Notes under the pieces: model-generated
What the model was told of the DNA's origin: nothing
Database searches by the model: none
The model's input: only the letters and a program-made list of their open reading frames with translations
Shown: positions 1-5,106 of the stretch, piece by piece
How positions within the stretch are numbered: the stretch's first letter is position 1
Layout: each line of letters starts with the position of its first letter
Program-made: the position numbers and the translations under genes
Source of the DNA: Patescibacteria group bacterium
GTDB lineage: Bacteria > Patescibacteriota > Minisyncoccia > Minisyncoccales > JAHIOY01
Assembly (NCBI GenBank): GCA_018894495.1
Contig: JAHIOY010000007.1
Span: 1-5,106, forward strand
Direction of reading: 5' to 3'
DNA: 5,106 nt

Positions 1-15
1 AGAATAAGCAATGTT

Positions 16-128
16 TTCATTCTTTTAATTTTGGAGAAATTAAAAAATTCATTCTTTTAATTTTGGAGAAATTAAAAAATTCATTCTTTTAATTTTGGAG
101 AAATTAAAAAATTCATTCTTTTAATTTT
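16..128. repeat. 32-bp perfect tandem repeat, about 3.5 copies, overlapping the serS 3' end
   Basis: Three identical 32-bp units lie at 18-49, 50-81 and 82-113, followed by a partial fourth copy at 114-128. The 32-bp period holds from 16 to 128. Each unit contains a perfect inverted repeat, seen in copy 1 as TTTTAATTT (23-31) and AAATTAAAA (37-45) around a 5-nt loop. A serS transcript could therefore form a row of A/U-only hairpins. Each stem is followed about 7 nt later by a run of U, so a weak terminator or 3'-end stabiliser is possible but unproven. The partial copy is the end of serS itself: on the minus strand each unit repeats the codons for KLKE plus the TGA stop. The array therefore looks like a duplication of the serS terminus plus downstream DNA. 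The units abut with no spacers, so it is not a CRISPR array. Positions 1-15 hold nothing recognisable. Confidence 0.95.
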
Positions 129-1393
129 TGGGGAATTGTTTTGAAGTTTAAATATTTCTGCAAGACATCAGGAACGGCTATTGTTCCGTCTTTTTGCTGA
201 TAATTTTCAATGAGCATAATTAAAATCCGGCCGATGGCAAAAGCCGTTCCATTGACGGTGTGGACCAAGCTTAATTTGTTTGTTTTGTGAGATTTATATC
301 GGATATCCAATCTTCTGGACTGGTAATCAGTGCAATTTGAAGTGGAATGGGTCTCCCGATATCGGTTTTCGCTCGGCAGCCAGGCCTCTATGTCGTATTT
401 GGCCGCTGCTGGAAATCCTAAATCGCCAGTACAAATTTGCAGAACACGGTAAGGAATTTTCAGGGCCTGCATTAAGGTCTCTTCCATTTCCAAGAAAAAC
501 TGGAGTTCTTTTTTTGATTCCTCTGGTTTAGTTAAACTGAACATTTCTATTTTATCAAATTGATGAACTCTGAGAATTCCCTTGGTGTCTTTGCCGTAAG
601 CTCCGGCTTCCCGCCTAAAACAGGTGGAAAAACCCATATATCTTCTGGGCAGGTCGCTTTCCTTTAAGACCTCGTTGGCATGCATTGCCACCAAGGATTG
701 TTCAGACGTTCCGATTAAAAATAAACTATCTTTTGCCAAATAATAGGCTTCATCAAGAGCCGTCGTCTCAAAATAACCCGTTCCTTTGGCCATTTCCGGC
801 TTCAGCATGACCGGAGGAATTACCGGAATAAACCCTTTTTTATTTAAATTTTCAAAAACAAAATTAATCAGGGCAAATTCCAAAAAGGCGGCTTCTCTCT
901 TCAAAAACCCAAACCTTGAGCCGGAGGTCTTGGCGGCTCTCTCAATGTCAATGAGGTCGTGATTTTTGGCAATTTCCATATAGTCCTTCGGTTTAAAATC
1001 AAATTTGGGCTTCTCCCCTACCTCTCTCAAAACCACATTATCCCTCTCATCTTTGCCGGTTGGCACATCTTCTAAGGGCAAATTGGGAATTTGAAGCATT
1101 AATTTTTTAAACTCGGTTTCAAAATTCTTTAAATTATTAGTCAGGCGGTCGCTGTTTCTATCCAATTCCCGCATTTGTAAGATTATTTTTTTCTTTTCCT
1201 TTTCCTCCTTTGTCTTGGCAATTTCTAAAGATGCCTTGTTCTTTTGCGCCCGCATATCTTCTAATGCCTGAAGCGTCTCCCGTTTTTTTCTGTCAATCTC
1301 CAATAGTTGGTCAATGTCAACCTCCACCTGCTTTTTTTGGCAGCCCTCTTTGACTAAATTGGGATTATTTCTTATGAATTTTATGTCTAACAT
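113..1393 (-). CDS. serS: Seryl-tRNA synthetase (SerRS), bacterial type, complete
   Basis: This cytoplasmic class II synthetase charges tRNA-Ser with serine by way of seryl-adenylate. The start chosen is the ATG at 1391-1393, giving 426 aa that begin MLDIKFIRNN, the standard SerRS opening. The frame stays open to a TTG at 1435, but those 14 extra codons come from an A/T heptad array and read as low-complexity F/L/S. Residues about 28-100 are rich in K, E and L and form the tRNA-binding coiled-coil arm. The catalytic core shows GTSEQSL (228-234), motif 2 around FRREAGAYGKDTKG (259-272) followed by RVHQFDKIE (275-283), ETHSTSNCTDYQSRR (347-361), and motif 3 NGTAFAIGR (381-389). The length is normal for the family. 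The only mild variation is F where L is usual in motif 3 (GTALAIGR). There is no Shine-Dalgarno sequence before the ATG; the preceding bases are A/T only. The stop is TGA at 113-115, inside the edge of the 32-bp repeat. No clear promoter is visible, so co-transcription with lysS is plausible. Confidence 0.97.
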   Translation of the reverse strand: MLDIKFIRNNPNLVKEGCQKKQVEVDIDQLLEIDRKKRETLQALEDMRAQKNKASLEIAKTKEEKEKKKIILQMRELDRNSDRLTNNLKNFETEFKKLMLQIPNLPLEDVPTGKDERDNVVLREVGEKPKFDFKPKDYMEIAKNHDLIDIERAAKTSGSRFGFLKREAAFLEFALINFVFENLNKKGFIPVIPPVMLKPEMAKGTGYFETTALDEAYYLAKDSLFLIGTSEQSLVAMHANEVLKESDLPRRYMGFSTCFRREAGAYGKDTKGILRVHQFDKIEMFSLTKPEESKKELQFFLEMEETLMQALKIPYRVLQICTGDLGFPAAAKYDIEAWLPSENRYRETHSTSNCTDYQSRRLDIRYKSHKTNKLSLVHTVNGTAFAIGRILIMLIENYQQKDGTIAVPDVLQKYLNFKTIPQKLKE

Positions 1394-1396
1394 ATA

Positions 1397-1452
1397 AAAA
1401 ATTAAAAATGAAAAATGAAAAACTAAAAATGACAAATTAAAATCTAAAATTA
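1397..1452. repeat. 7-bp-period A/T array (8 units) directly upstream of serS
   Basis: Fifty-six bases divide exactly into eight 7-mers on the plus strand: AAAAATT, AAAAATG, AAAAATG, AAAAACT, AAAAATG, ACAAATT, AAAATCT and AAAATTA. In the sense of serS this reads as repeats of MATTTTT. The array starts at the stop codon of the coding-like tail (1450-1452) and ends three bases before the serS ATG, so it would form the AU-only leader of serS. Similar heptads lie before lysS and after mrdA. Simple A-richness would not be expected to keep a fixed 7-bp phase over eight units. Its function is unknown; an unstructured translation-enhancing leader or a spreading sequence repeat are both possible. Confidence 0.8.
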
Positions 1453-1563
1453 GCCATACATCCTAAAATCATCGTATTTCTTTTTTTCTCCCTCTTTTTT
1501 CTTTTCCTCCTCCCTTTTTTGCAGATATGTTTCGCCTATTTTTTTTGCGGTCTCGAAAAATTT
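1450..1563 (-). other. Coding-like 37-codon tail in the +1 frame after the lysS stop; start missing
   Basis: Immediately after the lysS TAA (1562-1564), the +1 frame is open for 37 codons and ends in TAA at 1450-1452. The peptide opens KFFETAKKIGETYLQ, continues as a K/E-rich charged stretch and ends YDDFRMYG, much like the C-terminus of a genuine protein with a helical charged tail. Upstream the frame stays open only to 1590, where a TAA (1591-1593) closes it. It contains no ATG, GTG or TTG before its fourth-last residue, so it cannot be an ordinary independent gene. It may be the remnant of a gene whose 5' part was lost, a C-terminal extension of LysRS separated by one indel, or a +1 frameshift product. 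The lysS frame already ends with the family's usual LFP-MRP-K terminus, which argues against a needed extension. The heptad array begins exactly at this tail's stop, as it does after mrdA, which mildly supports it being a former gene end. I do not recognise the protein. Confidence 0.35.
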
Positions 1564-3025
1564 ATTTTGGTCGCATTGTTGGGAATAATATTACTTCCCT
1601 TAAACTGTGGGAATCGGTTAATAAAGCAACCAGCCGGTCAATTCCCATACCAAAGCCGGCTGCAGGCGGCATACCATATTCTAAGGCTTCTATGAAGTCC
1701 TTGTCTATTCTCTGGGCTTCTTCAAAACCGGCTTTAAAAAGTTTTTCTTGCTCTTCAAACCTCCTCTTTTGCTCCAGAGGGTCGTTTAATTCAGAAAAGG
1801 CATTTGTGAATTCCCAGCCGGCGATAACTAATTGAAAATTGGCTAAGTATTTAGAATTTTTCTCAAGCGCCTTTGCCAATGGTTGGAAACCCATTGGATG
1901 GTGAATAACGAAAGTTGGCTGCCAAATTTTAGGTCGGCAAAATTTCTTATAGATTTCATCTAAAATTTCAGCTTTGCCCAATCCCTTTTCTAATTTTAAA
2001 TTAAATTCTTTCGCCTTTTTTTTCAAACCCTCTTGATTAATTTCTTCAACATTAATATCGGTATATTTTCTGATTAATTGGGAAAATTCAACTCTCGGCC
2101 AGGGAATTTTAAAATCAATTTCCTTTCCTTCGTATTTAATTTTTAAAGTTCCAAAGACGTTTTTTAGCAAATTTTCAAAAAGCTTTTCAGTAAATTTCAT
2201 CAAGTCCTTATAGTCAATATAGGCAAAATAGAATTCAAGTTCCGTGAAATCAGGATTATGCTGTCTATCAATTCCTTCGTTTCGAAAACATTTTCCAATT
2301 TCATAGACCCTTTCAAAACCGCCAACCAAAAGCCGCTTCAAATAAAGCTCGGGCGCAATCCTTAAATACAAGTCAATGTCTAAAACGTTTAAATGGGTTT
2401 TAAAAGGCCTGGCCTTGGCTCCGCCGTACAGGGGCTGCAAAATCGGGGTCTCAACTTCAATAAAGCCCTCTTTTTCCAAGAACTCTCTAATTGTTTTTAT
2501 AATTTTTGAGCGAATTTCAAATTTCTTTTTTACTTCCGGATTAAAGAGCAAATCCAAATATCTCTTTCTATGTCTTTCTTCAACATCTTGCAAACCGTGC
2601 CATTTTTCAGGCAGGGGTCTAAGCGACTTTGCCAAAAGATTAAAATCAACCGCCTCAATTGTTTTCTCGCCGGTTTTTGTTTTCAACAGTATCCCCCTTA
2701 CTTCAATAAAGTCGCCAATATCAAAATTGTCCAAGAAAAATTTATAGCTCTTTTCCCCCAGCCGATCTTCCCGAAAAAAGGCCTGAATTTTACCGGTGCC
2801 GTCCTCCACATCAAAAAAGGTTGCTTTGCCATGAACTCTTAAGGTTCTAATTCTGCCGACCAAGATAATTTCTTTTTTTGTTAGTTCAATCTCTGAAAAA
2901 TGCTTTAGCGCCTCCCCCACTTCATCAGTTCTTTTTGCGCTTTGAGGATAAGGGTTGAACCCTGCTCTCTTAATCGTTGCCAACTTTTTTGCTCTAATTT
3001 TTCTCAATTCATTGATTGTCGCCAT
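1562..3025 (-). CDS. lysS: Lysyl-tRNA synthetase, class II, complete
   Basis: This 487-aa cytoplasmic enzyme charges tRNA-Lys. It is somewhat shorter than E. coli LysRS (505 aa). An OB-fold anticodon-binding domain spans about 54-130, with VHGKATFFDVEDGTGKIQ at 64-81. The class II core follows: motif 1 around IRSKIIKTIREFLEKEGF (171-188) with VETPILQP (191-198), APELYLKRL (224-232), motif 2 ERVYEIGKCFRNEG (238-251) with HNPDFTELEFYFAY (256-269), NAFSELNDP (408-416), and motif 3 GFGMGIDRLVALL (457-469). Candidate lysine-contacting residues are all present (E226, E264, Y266, N408, F410, E412). One oddity is GFQPLAK (379-385) where LysRS usually has SPLAK. The ATG at 3023-3025 gives the usual MATINELRK-type N-terminus. 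The bases before it, GAGCGAAAGCGAAT, contain no clear Shine-Dalgarno sequence. A sigma70-like promoter lies about 60 bp upstream, so the gene probably starts its own transcript. Confidence 0.97.
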   Translation of the reverse strand: MATINELRKIRAKKLATIKRAGFNPYPQSAKRTDEVGEALKHFSEIELTKKEIILVGRIRTLRVHGKATFFDVEDGTGKIQAFFREDRLGEKSYKFFLDNFDIGDFIEVRGILLKTKTGEKTIEAVDFNLLAKSLRPLPEKWHGLQDVEERHRKRYLDLLFNPEVKKKFEIRSKIIKTIREFLEKEGFIEVETPILQPLYGGAKARPFKTHLNVLDIDLYLRIAPELYLKRLLVGGFERVYEIGKCFRNEGIDRQHNPDFTELEFYFAYIDYKDLMKFTEKLFENLLKNVFGTLKIKYEGKEIDFKIPWPRVEFSQLIRKYTDINVEEINQEGLKKKAKEFNLKLEKGLGKAEILDEIYKKFCRPKIWQPTFVIHHPMGFQPLAKALEKNSKYLANFQLVIAGWEFTNAFSELNDPLEQKRRFEEQEKLFKAGFEEAQRIDKDFIEALEYGMPPAAGFGMGIDRLVALLTDSHSLREVILFPTMRPK

Positions 3026-3039
3026 ATTCGCTTTCGCTC

Positions 3040-3074
3040 AAATTTAAAGTTAAAAGTGAAAAATTAAAAATTTA
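3040..3074. repeat. 7-bp-period A/T array (5 units) in the lysS leader
   Basis: Five consecutive 7-mers on the plus strand are AAATTTA, AAGTTAA, AAGTGAA, AAATTAA and AAATTTA. In the sense of lysS they read T-rich, like the array before serS. The array runs from about the predicted transcription start to 15 bp before the lysS ATG, so most of the lysS 5' leader would consist of it. Between the array and the ATG lies GAGCGAAAGCGAAT, with an internal GCGAA direct repeat. Confidence 0.65.
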
Positions 3075-3155
3075 ACTAATTATATTCTAACTCTTTATGG
3101 ACTTTTAGTCAAAATCGGCTTAATTTTAAGTTTTAAATTATAATTTTTCATTTTA
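3051..3155. repeat. Imperfect inverted repeat spanning the mrdA-lysS spacer
   Basis: The arm at 3051-3066 (TAAAAGTGAAAAATTA) matches the reverse complement of 3141-3155 (TAAAATGAAAAATTA) at every position except one extra G at 3056. The similarity fades over the next several bases inward. The outer arm includes the mrdA stop codon (3153-3155). The roughly 74-nt loop holds the lysS promoter. A read-through mrdA transcript could fold here, but the stem is nearly all A-U and has no U-tract of the usual kind, so I do not call it a terminator. Confidence 0.55.
3084..3112 (-). promoter_or_regulatory. Sigma70-type promoter for lysS
   Basis: On the minus strand a -35 box TTGACT (3107-3112) and a -10 box TAGAAT (3084-3089) are separated by exactly 17 bp. 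Each matches the bacterial consensus at five of six positions. Transcription would start near 3077, giving a leader of about 50 nt before the lysS ATG. A short palindrome, GACT-TTT-AGTC (3100-3110), overlaps the -35 box and could be a small operator or chance. A better TATAAT (3082-3087) overlaps the -10 but would give a 19-bp spacer from the same -35 box. No comparable promoter is visible before serS. Confidence 0.6.
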
Positions 3156-3163
3156 CATTTTTA
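3122..3163. repeat. 7-bp-period A/T array (6 units) at the mrdA 3' end
   Basis: Six 7-mers on the plus strand are AATTTTA, AGTTTTA, AATTATA, ATTTTTC, ATTTTAC and ATTTTTA. The orientation is opposite to the arrays before lysS and serS, so in the sense of transcription this one is A-rich. It overlaps the last codons of mrdA (ending KIKM, stop TAA at 3153-3155). The unit sequences are less uniform than in the serS leader. Together with the array at 3040-3074 it flanks the lysS promoter as an inverted pair. Confidence 0.6.
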
Positions 3164-5057
3164 TTTTTTTATTTGAAAAGTACCATTCTAAGACCGATCT
3201 GGCTACGGGCATAATAGTGGGATGGGCTTTTTTGACACCCCTTACTAATATCGTTAAGACAATTTCTGGGTCATCATAAGGAGCAAAAACAACAACCCAA
3301 GCATCAAAATAATCCTTTCCATCAACAGGATCTTTCTTTCCTATTTGAGCGGTTCCGGTTTTGCAGGCGGTTTCAAAAGGCAAACTATTCAACCAATCGG
3401 CGCAGGAACCATTTGTTACCGCCTGTCGCATTCCCTGCCGAACAACTTCTAAATTACTCTCTTGTATAAACCCTTGTCTGATGATTTCCGGCTTTATTTC
3501 CTCAACTAAATTTTTATTGGAATCTATGATGCTCTTTGCCAATTTTGGTTTAAAAAGTTTGCCGCTATTGGCAATGGGCGCAAAAGAGACCGCTACCTGA
3601 AGAGGAGTCACTTTGAGATAACCCTGGCCAATGGAATAAAGGTAGGTATCGCCATCATACCAACTCTCTCCTAATTTTCTTTTTTTCCAATCAGGGTCAG
3701 GTAAAAAGCCATCGGATTCGCCGGGGATGTCAATTCCGGTTTTATTCCCCCAGCCAAAAAGTTCTAAATATTTTTTAATTCTGCTCGGCCCCAAACCCTC
3801 TTGGTCCCCATAGCCGCCGCCGATAGTGTAAAAATAAATATTAACGGATTGGGCAATTGCCTTTCTCATATCGGCTAAACCATGAATTTTATTATCAGTA
3901 AATTCCTGAAACTTGTTTGGGTCCCAACGATTCCGAATAACGATTTTCCCTGTGCCTTTTGAGGCGTCAATTTTTTTATCCGGAGAGATGAGATTTTCTT
4001 CCAGAGCGGCGGCGGCCTCTAAGGGTTTTATAACGGAACCAGCTTGATAGCCGCCGGAAATTGCATTGTCAAAAAGAAGATTTTCTTTTTCAATTAATTT
4101 CCAATCTTCTGCTGACATCCCTTTGGAAAAAAGATTGTTGTCAAAGCTTGGAAAAGAAACCAGGGACAGGACCTCGCCAGTTTTCGGGTTTAGAGCCACT
4201 GCCGCCCCAACCTTTACGCCGGCGCTTTCTAATGCTTTCCCCAATTCCTCATAAATTTTTTTCTGCAATTGAGAATCCAAAGTCAAAATTAAACTTTTTC
4301 CCGATTCGGGCAAAGAAACAATTTTTTGAGAAATTAAATTTCCCAGAGCGTCTCTCTCCTCCCGCGTCTCGCCTAACTTTTCTTTTAGGACATCGTCATA
4401 ATAATTTTCCAGCCCAGTAGTTTGGTCATTTTTTCTTTTATAGCCTAAAACATGAGAAAAAATTTTGCCCCCCGGATAATCTCTGACAGTGTTATTTTTA
4501 ATTTTAAAACCCGGGAGTTCAGAAATTCTTGTTTCCAAAATCAACAGGTCTTGATAATCAAGGTTTTCTGAAACGACTAACGAGGACTCTTTACTTGCTT
4601 CAATTTCTTTTCTTAAATCATCGTAATTTTTTTTGATGATTCCGGAGACACCTTTTATAATTTTCAATTTTTCCAGGGTCTCTTTTGGCAAATTATTTTT
4701 TTCAACCACTAAGTCAAAGCTCGGCTGATTAAAAACGAGCTGCTCCAAATTCCGGTCATAAATTACCCCTCTTTCGGCTTTAACCTTGCTGATGATAAAC
4801 TTATTTTTTTCAGCCAGAGCTAAAAATTTGTTATGGTCTAACATCTGAAATTTGAAAGTATTAATAAATAGGACAAGTAATAGAAATATAATGAAAATAA
4901 AAAATCCGCCCGAAATGTTTCGCGATAGCGGGACCTCAAATTTCTTCTCAAAAAAATCATTTTCTTTTTTCAGAGTTAAAGAATCCAAGAAAATTTCTTC
5001 CGGCTCTATCCCCTCTCTAATGGCAAATTTTACTCTGTTCTTTTTAAAACTTATCAT
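3153..5057 (-). CDS. mrdA: Penicillin-binding protein 2, class B transpeptidase of cell elongation, complete
   Basis: This 634-aa enzyme, close to E. coli PBP2 in length, should cross-link peptidoglycan stem peptides on the outer face of the membrane as part of the rod/elongasome complex. A basic and acidic cytoplasmic tail (1-47) precedes a single membrane anchor at about 49-67. The class B dimerisation region begins at AERGVIYDRN (94-103) and includes HVLGY (202-206). The transpeptidase domain carries all three serine-acylation motifs: SVIK (S341, K344; nucleophile S341), SVN (404-406) and KTGTAQ (566-571). IGQGYLKVTPLQVA (476-489) is the conserved segment between them. There are no PASTA repeats, which favours PBP2 over FtsI, though a division-type class B PBP is not fully excluded. 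Alanine replaces the usual proline before the nucleophile (YQAGS rather than YxPGS). The ATG at 5055-5057 was chosen, but the frame is open for 16 more codons to the window edge without another ATG, GTG or TTG. No Shine-Dalgarno sequence lies within 20 bases. Confidence 0.93.
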   Translation of the reverse strand: MISFKKNRVKFAIREGIEPEEIFLDSLTLKKENDFFEKKFEVPLSRNISGGFFIFIIFLLLVLFINTFKFQMLDHNKFLALAEKNKFIISKVKAERGVIYDRNLEQLVFNQPSFDLVVEKNNLPKETLEKLKIIKGVSGIIKKNYDDLRKEIEASKESSLVVSENLDYQDLLILETRISELPGFKIKNNTVRDYPGGKIFSHVLGYKRKNDQTTGLENYYDDVLKEKLGETREERDALGNLISQKIVSLPESGKSLILTLDSQLQKKIYEELGKALESAGVKVGAAVALNPKTGEVLSLVSFPSFDNNLFSKGMSAEDWKLIEKENLLFDNAISGGYQAGSVIKPLEAAAALEENLISPDKKIDASKGTGKIVIRNRWDPNKFQEFTDNKIHGLADMRKAIAQSVNIYFYTIGGGYGDQEGLGPSRIKKYLELFGWGNKTGIDIPGESDGFLPDPDWKKRKLGESWYDGDTYLYSIGQGYLKVTPLQVAVSFAPIANSGKLFKPKLAKSIIDSNKNLVEEIKPEIIRQGFIQESNLEVVRQGMRQAVTNGSCADWLNSLPFETACKTGTAQIGKKDPVDGKDYFDAWVVVFAPYDDPEIVLTILVRGVKKAHPTIMPVARSVLEWYFSNKKIKM

Positions 5058-5106
5058 TTTTAACGAATTTTGAAATGTTGAAATTCGGAATTCTAATGTA
5101 TCTCCT
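5058..5106. other. mrdA upstream leader with short repeats and a small hairpin
   Basis: This spacer, cut by the window edge, holds a 7-bp inverted repeat, CGAATTT (5064-5070) and AAATTCG (5081-5087), around a 10-nt loop ending about 6 bases before the mrdA ATG. In the mrdA sense it also reads as rough heptads (GAATTCC, GAATTTC, then AACATTTC with one extra base, AAAATTC), a weaker version of the arrays before lysS and serS. One minus-strand frame ends in TAG at 5093-5095 and could be the last codons of an upstream gene. AGGAG at 5102-5106 is too far from the ATG to serve it. No promoter can be called. Confidence 0.4.

Noticed and set aside
113..115. UGA recoding as glycine, as in some candidate phyla.
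   Set aside because: TGA falls at the expected SerRS C-terminus, and none of the three genes has an internal TGA.
16..128. CRISPR array.
   Set aside because: The units are contiguous and identical with no spacers, and there are no cas genes.
1394..1435. A 14-codon N-terminal extension of serS starting at TTG 1435.
   Set aside because: It is encoded by the A/T heptad array, reads as low-complexity F/L/S, and SerRS normally begins MLDxKxIRxN, exactly as at 1393.
1453..1561. Rho-independent terminator after lysS.
   Set aside because: The T and A runs there have no G/C-rich stem before them; the sequence reads better as a purine-rich coding-like tail.
1527..1835. Plus-strand open frames over serS, lysS and mrdA, including this one and those at 280-531, 2376-2842, 3361-3600, 4061-4420 and 4852-5073.
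   Set aside because: They lie antisense within or across well-supported genes, have no recognisable domains and look like shadows of AT-rich coding sequence.
3026..3152. tRNA or small RNA gene in the mrdA-lysS spacer.
   Set aside because: No cloverleaf, CCA end or stable G/C stems are visible; the A/T arrays and promoter explain the sequence.

Overview
The window is a low-GC, AT-rich bacterial stretch with three complete genes, all on the minus strand. In transcription order they are a class B penicillin-binding protein of the PBP2 type (mrdA, 3153-5057), class II lysyl-tRNA synthetase (lysS, 1562-3025) and seryl-tRNA synthetase (serS, 113-1393). The acidic N-terminal tail of the PBP2, the style of both synthetases, the AT-rich spacers and the poor Shine-Dalgarno sequences suggest a Candidate Phyla Radiation (Patescibacteria, Parcubacteria-like) genome. 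This placement is an inference from protein flavour and was not tested. serS ends in TGA and the other two genes in TAA. No gene has an internal TGA, so nothing points to the recoded UGA of Gracilibacteria or Absconditabacteria.

Layout from right to left, the direction of transcription: a 49-bp leader of short AT-rich repeats (5058-5106); mrdA; a 127-bp spacer (3026-3152) with a good sigma70-type promoter for lysS between two oppositely oriented 7-bp-period A/T arrays; lysS; a 168-bp spacer (1394-1561); serS; and a perfect 32-bp tandem repeat that begins inside the last codons of serS and runs almost to the window edge. The 168-bp spacer holds an unexplained coding-like tail and then a strict 7-bp-period array that reaches the serS start.

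The genes are housekeeping. PBP2 is the septum-independent transpeptidase of cell elongation, and the two synthetases charge tRNA-Lys and tRNA-Ser. They have no obvious direct functional link. lysS probably starts its own transcript, and serS has no clear promoter and may be co-transcribed with it. I see no defence system, mobile element, CRISPR array or RNA gene. The interesting material is in the spacers: the 32-bp array grown from the serS 3' end, the recurrent heptad arrays at gene boundaries, and the 37-codon open tail in the +1 frame after the lysS stop.
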